Origin: Amoebidium appalachense
Lineage: Eukaryota; Ichthyosporea
Assembly (NCBI GenBank): GCA_963693365.1
Contig: CAVNZM010000014.1
Span: 3,472,001 to 3,536,000 of the forward strand
DNA: 64,000 nucleotides
Direction: 5' to 3'
Part shown: positions 1 to 19,680 of the stretch, piece by piece
Numbering within the stretch: position 1 is the first letter of the stretch
Layout: each line of letters opens with the position of its first letter
Program-made: the position numbers and the translations under genes
The notes under the pieces: model-generated
The model's database searches: none
Told to the model about the DNA's origin: nothing
The model's input: the letters and a program-made list of their open reading frames with translations, nothing else

Positions 1-3138
<3,138 letters not shown>

Positions 3139-3145
3139 GTAAGCC

Positions 3146-4250
<1,105 letters not shown>

Positions 4251-4254
4251 ACAG

Positions 4255-4750
4255 AAACCCTGGCCTGCCGCAGCCTCACCCCCAACATTCCCCACGGTTG
4301 GTGCGTTTCCAACGGCTGTACGCAATCAGAAGTGTGCAGGCTCGTTTCATTGGTCAGTTTGCAAGGTCAGGAATGTATCTCGATGACTGAAACCGTTTCT
4401 GATTCGTGGTGCGCCCAGACAAAATGTGCAGCTCCATACGAGGGGACTGTGTGCAGGTGGGCATAGCTGCCATATTTTATTATTCTTTTATTCCTTTTTT
4501 AATGTAATTAGTTGATTTATTTCCGTCCTGCGGTTTGTGCCTTTTTAGTAGTCGCATCTTATCATGTGTTCAATATTACCTACTTGACTTTCGTTAAAAA
4601 AACCGTGATTGTACCGTGTGAAGTCATCACCACACAAATATTTCTTCTTTACTCACAGTAAACTTTCTGCCATCGGATCCGGTTTTGTTATTCCTGCTTT
4701 GTTATGCCAAGTCATTGGCTATCATGAAGTTCTCCTTGTTGCCCCCCCAT

Positions 4751-4789
<39 letters not shown>

Positions 4790-4792
4790 CCC

Positions 4793-4832
<40 letters not shown>

Positions 4833-4869
4833 CAGGCACCAAGAACTCCCGTTGCCACCACCACCATAA
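4255..4869 (+). CDS. Possible last exons of the GH20 gene: Cys-rich tail
   Basis: A CAG acceptor at 4252-4254, just after a long CA array, opens a reading frame of 202 bases to a GTGGGC donor at 4457. Its entry phase matches the preceding GH20 exon. The frame has eight cysteines in about 65 codons (for example HGWCVSNGC and WCAQTKC) and no close family that I recognise. A short final exon, 4836-4869, would keep phase and end in PLPPPP and TAA. If correct, the enzyme carries a disulphide-rich extension beyond the usual chitobiase C-terminus. The alternative is that the gene stops soon after 3138, or reads through the donor to TAG at 4463. No transcript evidence is available here. Confidence 0.4.
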
Positions 4870-7060
<2,191 letters not shown>

Positions 7061-7971
7061 CTGGTAGGTTGCAAGTTTGGATACATTGGGGTGTACCGTA
7101 GGCCGTCGGATCGAACAGCAGCCAACAGGCCTCACTCATGGACTCGAGCTCGGCGGCCTTGGATTCAAATCCCCCCCCCCCCCCCCCCCCCCCCCCCTCC
7201 CCCCCCCCCCCCCCCTGAAACCCTCCCCCCGCCCGCTCGCCCCCCCCCCCCCCCCCGGGGTTCCCCCTCCCCCCCCTCCCCCCCCCCCCCCCCCCCCCCT
7301 AACTCGAGTATCGGAGCTTTTGTTCGTTCAGCTCGACAGCAAGCAGGACAGACAGGCATTGTCGTGGACCGTGTTCGTCATCTTTATTGTTGTGTTTTTT
7401 TCTCTTACACTCTCCTTCACGATTTTTCCTTGGCAATCCTTGCTCGAAAATCTGGGCCAACGCGTACTACCCGGCGGCCGTGCCACGGTGTACGGCTACG
7501 ATCGAGTGAGTCAACCTAGCTTTGCTGGGCACTGGCACTGCTGGCACCCTGCAAGATATCGATAGATCATCATCATAGCGTGATAGCATCACCTCGGCGT
7601 AACGTCCTTTACCAACATGGAGCAGCGAGCTATGTACACGTGTGCCTTACGTTGCGTGCAGCGTGCACTGTGCTAATAATAATAATATTTATATTAGCCT
7701 GCTGCACTTCTGCAGCATCGCGCGGCAATCAAGCAATTACCTATAGCTATCGTGCCGCTGCCCACGTATCATACTCTCAGTTCACCCTCCTCTGATGATT
7801 GAAACAGCCGTTTTTCTGGCTCTCTATTGGGAAAAAACCATCCCTTCTGGTTTCATCTGTGATGGTTGTATATGGTTACTACATAGCAGACACGTGCGTA
7901 GTAGAAGTGTACAAGAAGACCACACTGTGGGCAGGTCTATAGACCACAGCCTCCACTGTGACTATTGTAAG

Positions 7972-8052
7972 ATCCAAAAAAATGTGCGGACTTGAACCGC
8001 GCGACTCCCTTGTGGATAACTATCCAATCGGGAGGAACCCCTACATTTCTTG
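7972..8052 (-). other. tRNA-like fragment (tRNA pseudogene or SINE head)
   Basis: On the minus strand, GATTGGATAGTTATC resembles an A box and GCGGTTCAAGTCCGC is a good B box/T-arm with a 4-bp stem. The spacing between the boxes is about eight bases too short for a normal cloverleaf, so this is probably a decayed tRNA or tRNA-derived repeat rather than a working gene. Confidence 0.3.
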
Positions 8053-9545
8053 TCATCTAGATCGGATTCACCTATTGGCTTAAAATTCAACAACAAAGAA
8101 GTATGCAAAATGTGAGCTATCGCGAGTCTTTGCAAGTTGGTCATCTGTGAGCAGGCCGATAGGCCACATTGTATTACTCAAGTTTTACACTTAGCCTCTA
8201 TACGTATCAAGTGTCATAGAGCCTAAAGTACTATACATGACTGATTGTTGTGTCGAAAAAAGATGTTGGCATAAGATAAGAAGTTCATTGAGTCGACATC
8301 CTGAGTCGCCTGAACATGCGCGAGTCACCTGTCAACTGATGAATAGCGCGATAGCGAGCATGGCAGTACTTGCCCGCTTCGACAGGTGGTGCAAATTCAA
8401 CCAATTAGCATTTAGCCCTGAGTAGGGCAGATTTGGTGGGAAGCATGGATTATTGTATTCTTGCACTTCGAATCCGTGCATAAATCTATACTTTAGATGC
8501 CGCGGTATCATGTCAAAAGTAGGAAAATACTAGTATAAAATACTATAAAATTATTTGTTAACATATGAAAGCTTTTTTCAGGGGGCTAAAATGTTCGAAA
8601 CCATGCTTTTGTGTGATGCGGTATACTGGGGATCTAGAGTTTACCTATCTCTGAGGTTACCAACCACTGAATCCTACAGTAGGCGTCCGATTAGATAGAA
8701 AAATTAGATAGAGACGAGTAAATATCGAGCTCATAGACTTTTGCCAAAGACATCTTTATAATTTGAGCTACATATTTCCGATGTTTTTTTTAAGGAAGGA
8801 GGCTTTGCTGGCATATTTTCTTTTTCTGCTCCAAGGGACCAAGAATCTTACACTTAAGCAGCATGAGTCCGACAACATAGAGCTTGCGTCAACCACCCGG
8901 GTAGCCCCCAAACCTATTCAGAAATTTTGCGGCTGAATTTTTTTTTTAAATTTTCGAGAAAATTCACACACCGGTTTCTTTACTTGCTTTTTTCACTGCA
9001 GCCGATATGAATCATATGTAATAAGAAGTGACACAAAAACTCGCATATGTCTAGATGCAGCTGCTAATATTTTGCTTAGAGGGGGTTTCTTTAGGTTTTC
9101 GGACCGGGCCGGGTGAGAGGGAATTCTAGCTATATGATTGGCGTGCTGCACATCAGCTGCGCACTGGCATCGTTTTGCCCGCAGCAAGGTTCAAATGCGC
9201 CATTATACAACAAAAAAGAAAAAGAAAAGAGAAAAAAAAAAGAAAAAAGAAGAGAATAATAATAATAAAGCGTCAGAAAGAAAATTGCAGTTCATATCGT
9301 GATTTATATGCCGAACAAATGGCTTGACCCGGATGTGCTATAATGGGGACAATTAATCGGCCAAAAAGAAACCCCCTTTAAAGTTTCAAAATTCAAAGAA
9401 TTGACACACAAAAACTCGCATATATCTATATTGGATGCTATTTTAAAAAGTGCATTTTAATTTATCAACCGATGAAAACAAGAATTACAACACTAGCTGG
9501 CAATGTGAACACTTTTGACTTTTTGTTGAATTCTGTTGGTCGTCA

Positions 9546-9653
9546 CATTGAGTATTTATATGATTTTCACCCAGTGTTCAGGTATCTCAGTATGCACTTG
9601 TTTCTGGATAACTCGTGAAGTTTTTATTGTCTTCTCAGTATGCCGTGCATACT
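9546..9653 (+). repeat. 108-bp direct repeat, copy 1
   Basis: Begins CATTGAGTATTTATATGA and ends CCGTGCATACT. It is nearly identical to 9863-9970, with only a few substitutions. Confidence 0.9.
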
Positions 9654-9862
9654 TGCATATCTTTCCGTCGAATAAATCCAGTCAAAAGAAGAAAGGAATT
9701 GCAACGCCAGTGCACCACATCGGCACCATAATACAATACAGTTGTATTGAATTATTATAATGTAAGCATAATAACCTATACGCACAAGAGGAGACATTTA
9801 CTAAATATATTCTGCAGTCAGTGGCGATTTGCCAAAGCCTTGCACGTGTTGAATTTTTACAG

Positions 9863-9978
9863 CATTGAGTATTTATATGATTTTCACACAGTGTTCAGGT
9901 ATCTCAGTATGCACTTGTTACTGGATAACTCATGAAGTTTTTATTGTCTTCTCAGTATGCCGTGCATACTGAGAAGAC
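9863..9978 (+). repeat. 108-bp direct repeat, copy 2, ending in a perfect hairpin
   Basis: Second copy of the 9546 repeat (9863-9970). Its end forms a perfect inverted repeat: arm 9946-9960 GTCTTCTCAGTATGC, loop CGT, arm 9964-9978. Copy 1 has only the left arm. Confidence 0.9.
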
Positions 9979-10832
9979 GGCAGATTTAACTTCACCGTAG
10001 GCATCAATTATTTCTTTTTCGAAGCAAGAAAATAACTTCTACCGCGTATGATAATAATACCTCGAAAAAGCACAGAAAACGGCAAGAAGAAAAAGAAAGA
10101 GGGGCTCAGTGAGATGGTGAGACGCGTGTCGCCCCGACGATGCATCGTTCGGGCGGCGGGCCCAGAGGGATAGATCAGATCAAAGTTAAGTTGGGCAACT
10201 TGGGCTGCAGCCATGCAGGCATAATAATGAACTTTGGAGGTGACGTTGGTGGTGTAGAGAAATTCTGTGAATGTCGATTGAACACAAACAAACTAAAATA
10301 CATTTGTTGAATATCGATTAGTCCTTTTGTTGAAAAATAAAAAAATCCTGTCGTAATAACGGCTTGCTCTGAAGCAGTCGTTCAACTGCACAACATATCT
10401 CGAAAGAAATTGCTTTGACAGTTTGACTGGATTTGTTGCAGTTGTGGGGCGGCGAAGAGATGGGGTGACAAGATGGCACTGGGTAGAGGCTAGGGGGATT
10501 CTATTCCTCCTCCACGCAGACAAGCTGCGGCAGCCGCAGCCAGACCACACGACACACACGGGACACGTTGCCTGGTCACAGACAGTCACGCACAAAACTG
10601 CTATTTCAGTCGTGGGCGGGGAGGGTGTAAGACAAAGGCTCGTAATCTTTGCGCACACTGCACACTTCAAGCCTGTGTCACCACACTTCATGTTTTACGC
10701 CGGTGTTGTGTCTTATGCTTTTTCCTTCGCCGTGTGTGTGGTAAATAATAAACATCTCACCATTCACCATTCCCGGGAAACCACATTTCCCACGGTTTTG
10801 ACACAAAGAACTTGCTGGTAGCTAAGCACGGT

Positions 10833-10840
10833 GTTATAAA
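10833..10840 (+). promoter_or_regulatory. TATA-like box of tyrosinase 1
   Basis: GTTATAAAGTC lies about 85 bases upstream of the chosen ATG at 10925, a reasonable distance for a TATA box with a short 5' UTR. Confidence 0.5.
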
Positions 10841-10924
10841 GTCTTTGACCAGGCATAGCACGCTGTCGCCATTCACGACGTCTCGGGGTAGCCGAGAGTT
10901 TGTTTGTTTTAATTTTTTTTGAAA

Positions 10925-12437
10925 ATGGCGCGCATTATTGCTGCCGTAGCCGTGTTGGCTTCAACGGCCTCCGCTTTTGTTTGCCCAACAGAGTACACTG
11001 CCGGAACAAGTACGTAACATATTACTAATCACTACTTATTATTGCTGCTGTTGAACAGAGTTTTCTGTTTGACAAATCTTTTAGTTTGTAACTGACTTAC
11101 GGATGTGTATTACATGCCCAACCGTATCTATTACATGCCCAACCGTATCTTTTTGTTATTGCTGAGACATGGTACCCTTTGTCGAAAATGTGTGGATTTG
11201 AATGTTTGTCTGTGCATATAGCTGAGCCCATTTCACAAACATGGAGCACCTTGCACGGCTCACAATTATGGCTTGACGCGGCTCTACATTTCCAAGTACT
11301 CGTATGAAATACATGAATGCAGCAACCTACTTGCGTGTGTCACACATACACGAGGTGCACACACACACACACCCTGACACATGCATGCATGCAACTTACC
11401 CGCATAAGCGCGCTACACATGCATAGATACACATAATGCCACAACGAATGTTAGGATGCCCCCTTCCTGGTGCGCTTCATGCCATCTTGGCAGGATTCTA
11501 TATTATTCTTTCCTTGATGCCGAGAAAGAGACCAGAGCAAACAGCAAGTAACGGCACTGCTACCCTCCTGCATCTCTCCAACATCCCATTGATGAACTGA
11601 ATGAGCATCTAATTGCTTATTAAATAACCTCATTTATCCACTCACTTTACAGCGCAATGCATCGAGTCTTCAGGCAGGTGCTTCATCACCTACCGCTGGA
11701 CGGGGACCACATGCACTCTGACAAACTGCCCTACCGGCCAGGTGTGGCTCAACAGCAAATCAGCGTGCGGTACCGCCGTCTGCCCAGCGGGATACTCGTA
11801 CAGCAGCACGGTTAAGCAGTGCACAGCTGTACCCATAACATGCACGGCGGGACAGATCTGGAGCTCGACTTTGAGGAAGTGTGTGTGCCCCACCAACACG
11901 TTCTGGAACACGGCTACAAGCTCGTGCACCGCGGGTAATTGTCCGGTGGGTTACTACCGCGACAGCGCCGGAAGGTGTTATGACAACAACGAATGCGCGA
12001 CGGCAGGAATCTGCGGCTGCTGCGGTACGTGCGTGAACACGGCGGGTTCTTTCCAGTGCAGATGTGGAACATCAACCACCGCCATAACCACAAAGTGCAC
12101 GTGCCCTGCACGTGTTCGTAAGGAATGGCGTTCGTTGACAACGACGGAGAAGGAAACATTTAAGAAGGCTATCCGTACGTTGATCTCTCGCGGAACGTAC
12201 CGGGCCGTGATCCCCTACCATGAGGTGCCCATCGTGATGAGCTATGGACACCAGAGCAACGCATTCCTTGCGTGGCATCGTTGGTACATTTACCTCTTTG
12301 AAAACCAGCTGAGAAGTCTAGGGGGTGAGTTCGGATGCATCGCTCTGCCCTACTGGGATTGGACGGCTGATGTCAAGTCTAACACCGCTGCAGTCCCATC
12401 GATTTCAGTTGTTCAGGAGATGGGTGGAACCGGTATT

Positions 12438-12471
<34 letters not shown>

Positions 12472-13130
12472 CCCAACCCGTCTTTCTCTTTATCTATCTC
12501 TCTCTCTCTCTTCTATCCCTCCACCTCCCCCCCCCCCAACGCTCCCCGGCCCTCTCCTTCCCTGGACCCTCTGATGTGGTTTCCGCTGCCTTAGAGTCTG
12601 TCGGAGCTGTGTTTCGGAAGTTACTGCCAATGAATCCCACCACCATACACACTCGCAAACACACACGTGCACATGGTGCATGTGTGCTCACACACCTTAA
12701 GGCCTCTGTCCGCATTCCACAGCGCGTCCTCAATCACATTTCCTCATTTGCCATAATAAGGAATTATAAGGATATAGCCGTAAACAATCAAGCATCCTTT
12801 GTGGCAGGAAACACTAACACTCTCCCAAAAACACAGGCTCCTCATGCATTCTCGACAGCTACTTTGGCTATTTCCGCTACCCCAACAACCAGTGCGTAAG
12901 CCGTCCGTTCAGCGGCGGTTGGCGTCCACCAGGCCCTACCGAAGTGAGCAACGCCATTCTAAATAACTACAATTTTCAGGCAATTTCCGACAAGATCAAG
13001 GGTTGGCATGGTCTGATTCACGATTACATCGGCGCCTGGGGTGCTACCATGGCCGATGTGGTTTATTCACCCAACGACCCCATCTTCTGGCTGCATCATT
13101 CCAACGTCGATCGTCAGTGGTACCAGTGGC

Positions 13131-13174
<44 letters not shown>

Positions 13175-14686
13175 CTCCTATGTGACTTTCGAAATTTCAT
13201 GTGCGGCAAAATGTAAGTTAGGAAGTGGGTGTATGATTGTTTATGTTTATTTTTTGTTTAGGATGCGAGTGTGTGTAGTAGTAGTAGTATACTACTGTAT
13301 TAGTAGTGGCTATACGTTTATGCACGTGTTTGTGTGTAGGCAAACAACGGAAAGGAAGAAGCCACTGACTTATATATTAAAATACCCCTCCCCCCTCTTC
13401 GCCCCCCGTGCGTGTGTGGTGCATAGTGTTACGACTTGTAGGTATACATTTGGTTATCCTTTGCGTTATGTACACAGTAAAACCGCATTCTAATCCCTCC
13501 CCCCCTCCCCCCAGTCTTCATTCCCCGCTCCGCACACACACACACACACATACATACATACATACATAAACACACACACACACACAAACAAAAAAAAACA
13601 AAACAGAAATGCCGTGGGTACCAGGGCATACCTCCCTCGTCCGTACCATGGGCCTGGTACACCACCAACTCTGAGCCCGTCTCTCACGGCTTTGACACGC
13701 CCATGCCCGCCTTCCCCACTGCCGTCACCCCGCGCAACGTCAATAGCATCAGGGCCTTGGGCTACTCGTATGCAAAGTCCTACTTCACCGGTAAGTGGAA
13801 AAGCACCGCTTAAACCTTTCTGCATATGGTACCATCCGTGATTTCCCCTCTCTTTTATGTGTACATAACATACCCACAAATAGAGATTGTGATTGGGGAT
13901 CATCTATGTGAACTTCTAGATTCTGGATTTTGTATTTTTTTGGGGGGGGAGGGGGGTTGATTATTAATGTTTTTGATCTTGTCATTCACAACCATGCCGT
14001 TCCAGAGATATCCTATGCAATGCCTTATTCACGAATAGTTCGGAACTGATTGTATGTAGTAGCTGCTTGCACCAATAAGAAGGAGCTAAAAATAATCCAA
14101 TGCTCCAAACCTCCTAAGGGAATGTAGTCTCATTTATAATAACAACCTCCTCCCCCTCTTCCTGCTCCCCCCCCCCCCCCCCCCCCCTCCCAAAACACGT
14201 ACACACACACACAGGCTCGTGGGATGTCGACAACATCTGCACCGCCGTCCGCCGCCGCCGTCAGGCGAACGCGACCGCCCCTGCCACCTCCGCCATCGGC
14301 CTTGGTATCGCTACCAACAACGGCAAGGGAAATGGAAATTCCGGTAATAATGGAAACGGAAATTCTGGCAGCAACGGAACCGGTGGGCTGGCGCTTGCAC
14401 TCGGTTTGGGCCAACGCGACAAGTCGAAGGACGCGAATGAAGCCACTGCCCTCGAATTTGCACGGGGAAAAACGGATGAGATTTTCAAGAAGGTGCTCGT
14501 TATTAAATCCCCCCTCCAGGTCTTACGGTGGCTGCGGACAACGCGAATCCGCAGTCTGCAATTGGCCAGAAAATGGCGATTGCGGCTGCTGCGGAATGCG
14601 AGTTCTGGGGTAAATATAAGGCCCTGAGCCCCGAGTGGGCAAAGATGCTTGGGTTGGTTAACAAGCCACTGCCCTGCCAGGCGTAA
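10925..14686 (+). CDS. Secreted tyrosinase 1 with EGF-like module, five exons
   Basis: Exons 10925-11009, 11653-12432, 12837-13132, 13607-13790 and 14215-14686; all junction phases agree. A copper monooxygenase that oxidises tyrosine or other phenols to quinones, about 605 residues. The start gives a signal peptide (MARIIAAVAVLASTASA). Next comes a Cys-rich region, then a calcium-binding-type EGF module near residues 136-178 (DNNEC, CVNTAGSFQCRC). CuA histidines are in YHE, GHQS and WHRW (about 217-236). CuB histidines are in WHGLIHD (about 344) and SPNDPIFWLHHSN (about 374). An Asn/Gly-rich linker (GNGNSGNNGNGNSGSNG) leads to a C-terminal helix-rich tail ending in LPCQA. One base is missing from the C6 run at 14509-14514: the exon total is one short of a multiple of three, and one extra C leads to the TAA at 14684. 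Without it the frame stops at 14625-14627. A paralogue lies at 33800-41230. Confidence 0.92.
12440..12470. repeat. Poly-C tract in tyrosinase 1 intron 2
   Basis: C run starting six bases inside the intron, followed by pyrimidine-rich DNA. The paralogue has no intron here. Confidence 0.9.
13133..13170 (+). repeat. (GT)19 array that forms the 5' splice site of tyrosinase 1 intron 3
   Basis: The exon ends WYQWQ/CAG at 13132 and the intron begins directly with a pure GT repeat, so the donor is the first unit of a microsatellite. The paralogue has GTGAGAG at the same site. Confidence 0.85.
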
Positions 14687-16065
14687 GCTGTGCCATGAAA
14701 CAGGTTAAGTTTTTTCGTTTGTTTGTTTTCCCCGTTTTGGGGGGGCAAATTTTACCGTTACTTTCAATTGTTTGTTTGAAGGCAACATCAGTTTGAAATA
14801 TTTTTTGTTGATAATGAAGTGCCTGCATGTGACTCCTAATTTGTTATTTCTTGTTTTTTTTCCCGGTTTTTCCCCCCCTCATGTGACGAGTCGCTTTGTC
14901 ATCCTTGTATATTGGATCTTTGCTATCAGGAATAATGTATATAGATGATATTCCCCTTGTAAATTCATTTATATCATGTAATCTCCAATAGGAACGTCCA
15001 TGCTGGGAGTGCGGGCTTTAGACTGACTCGTTAAAAAGTTTAAAAAAAGGCAGATTATCGATTTAGCGTCAACGAGGGCATCCTTGACTCCAATTTACCT
15101 TTTGATAATGACTGAATGAGGGTGAATCTACCCTCTGATGTTCTAACTAGCTTTATCTAGTTGATACTGGATATAATTAGCTTTAGCTAGTTGATTCTGG
15201 GTATATTTAGCTTTATCCAGTCGATTCTAGAATAAATTGTTTGGGCTGCCTGGTGCACCACCCTTACGTTTAAAAGATTCAGGCACTTTTCGTTGAACCT
15301 CTTCCTCTCCCCCCCCCCCCCCCCCCCCCCCCCCTCCCCCCCCTGCTATAATAGCATACTCTTTATGTATGGCTTGCATTCTGCATCGTGTTATCCGTTG
15401 TTCTTGTGTACTTCGTACTTTTTGACGCATTCAAACCCCCCCCCCCCCCCCCCCCCCCCACACACACACACCAATTGAACCGTAATTGAGTTCGGATTTG
15501 GTAACGAGGTATAAGTTTTTAAAGAACAAACAAAAAAGTAGGAATATTAATGAAACTCTCGAGTACTGTGGATGACTTGCCCCCTTCCCTTCCGCTGATT
15601 TTCGTTGCCCTACATACGAGGCATGCTGCGTGAGCTCTGTGCAGACATACATATGTGTTGTCCGCAAATGTGTTCTTAACTCTCCCCCACCCTCTCTGGT
15701 TACATACGCAAGTTGTGCTATGAAAGGGATGAAAACCACAAGTCTGTCCATAAAACTTCCCTGTTTAGACGGCAATAACTGACCTCTTGCCTAAATTCAG
15801 GTAATCATGAGCGCTAAGCGGCACAGGCAGTGCGTGTGGTTGCCATATATTCCTACATTTTTAGTTGTTTTTGAAGTATCTCCTCGTAAGTTTGTGTGTG
15901 TACGCGCAATAATCTATGCCTGTGTACACGTTTGCACACGTATGTGTGTCTGCGGATGCGATTTCAACGAGACGTTCAAAATACTGTGTGTGTGTGTGTG
16001 TGCGTGTGTGTGTGCACGTGATGTGTGCGTGCGTGCGTGCGTACGCGTGCGTGCATGTGTGTGTG

Positions 16066-16098
<33 letters not shown>

Positions 16099-16108
16099 AC
16101 GTGATGTG

Positions 16109-16176
<68 letters not shown>

Positions 16177-16271
16177 TACGTGCGTGTGTGCGTGTGTGCG
16201 TGCGTGCGTGCGTGCGTGCGTGCGTGTGCGTGCGTGCGTGCGTGTGCGTGCGTGCGTGCGTGTGTGTGTGC

Positions 16272-16319
<48 letters not shown>

Positions 16320-16647
16320 ACGCACGCGCGTGTTTGTGTGTGTTTGTGTGTAGGTTGTGAGATGGGGGGAGAAGGGGGGGGGGGGGGGGGGGGAGGGGAG
16401 GGGGGGGGGGGGGGGGCATATGGTAAATTGTCGGTACTTAAATGTATATGTACCGTAAATCTATCTGGCAATCCGAGTCCTGCACGATAGAACCCCCCCC
16501 CCCCCCCCCCAACCCCCTCGCTAACCTCCCCCCCCCCCCTCTCCTCCCACCCCCCTTACACACACACACCATGCGCTTATCCTCCCCTCTCCCCCCTCAC
16601 GCACGCACACACGCACACACACACACATACACACACACACACAACAC

Positions 16648-16691
<44 letters not shown>

Positions 16692-16995
16692 ACACCACCC
16701 CCTTCCAGTACCCCCCCCCCCCCCCCCTCCTCCTCCAACTAATTATACCCCCCTCCCCCCCCCTCCCCACCCAAAAATAAATAAATAAAGAAATAAATAA
16801 CTCCCACACACACACACCCATCTTGCCCCTATCCCCCTCCCCCTCCCCCATCCCCACACATACACCCATCCCCCCTCCCCCCCTCCTCCCCCCCCCCCAT
16901 GGCCACCCCCCCACACACACACACCTCCCCTCCCCCTTCCCCCGTACCTCCCACCCCACGCCACACAACGGCACACAAAACCATTACTCCACCAC
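14687..16995. repeat. Intergenic repeats downstream of tyrosinase 1
   Basis: No gene seen. Ordinary AT-rich 3' flank to 15290, then C runs at 15310-15334 and 15437-15459. A large (GT)n/(CGTG)n block spans 15990-16318, with G runs at 16374-16416, C runs at 16494-16540 and (CA)n at 16600-16690. Confidence 0.85.
15151..15235 (+). repeat. 30-bp tandem repeat, about 2.8 copies
   Basis: Units begin CTTTATCTAGTTGATACTGG at 15151, 15181 and 15211, each continuing (G/A)TATAATTAG-like. A few substitutions separate the copies. Confidence 0.85.
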
Positions 16996-16996
16996 A

Positions 16997-17400
16997 GGGG
17001 GGCGGGTTGGTGCAATGGTAAGATCTCTGCGTGTCAAGCTCAAAGTCGCAGGATCGATCCTGGTTACTTCCGATTTTTGTTCTGCTTCGACGGTCCACCG
17101 GTCTGGCCGCCCCCTAGAAGCCATCACCCCAGACCACGTTAAGCAGCACCACCAATTTGTTATCATCCGGCCGCAAGACATGACGTCATGAACAGCACCG
17201 GCCCTCTGACGTCGACGGCGCGCCGCTTGGGCATCCCGGCCCAACGTTCAAGTGGGAGACCAATCCGAGTCACCGGCCACGGTTCGGGACAGCGTACCCG
17301 GGAGATCATGGAAAGACTCCATTGAATATATCCCATGGCACCGCCCAGCAAATCCGCACCATTTTATACAATTAAAGTGTGGCACACACAAGAACACACT
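16997..17400 (+). mobile_element. tRNA-derived SINE-like element
   Basis: The head at 16997-17072 has an A box (TTGGTGCAATGG, 17007-17018) and a B box (GGATCGATCC, 17051-17060) at normal tRNA spacing. About 330 bases of unique, moderately GC-rich sequence follow, reaching the GT repeat at about 17415. The anticodon arm does not fold convincingly. A second copy is not visible in the window, so the 3' end is a guess. Confidence 0.45.

Positions 17401-19680
<2,280 letters not shown>

Larger units (their letters stand above)
7061..10820. other. Quiet AT-rich intergenic stretch
   Basis: After C runs at 7171-7300 the sequence becomes ordinary and AT-rich with little simple repeat. A GTGAGT donor-like site at 7505 follows a short open frame (WANAYYPAAVPRC), but no clear acceptor precedes it, so I do not call an exon. 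Reading frames near 10293-10821 exist on both strands and match nothing I know. Confidence 0.6.

Noticed and set aside
7440-7505. Possible exon (WANAYYPAAVPRC) before a good GTGAGT donor
   Set aside because: No acceptor or neighbouring exon could be joined to it in phase.
7972-8052. Functional tRNA gene on the minus strand
   Set aside because: A-box to B-box distance is about eight bases too short and the acceptor stem does not pair; kept only as a tRNA-like fragment.
9546-9978. CRISPR-like or helitron end reading of the 108-bp repeats
   Set aside because: Only two copies and no regular spacers; the hairpin is not followed by a CTRR end, and the DNA is eukaryotic.
10293-10821. 132-codon frames on both strands upstream of tyrosinase 1
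   Set aside because: They overlap antisense to each other, match nothing known and include the likely promoter region.
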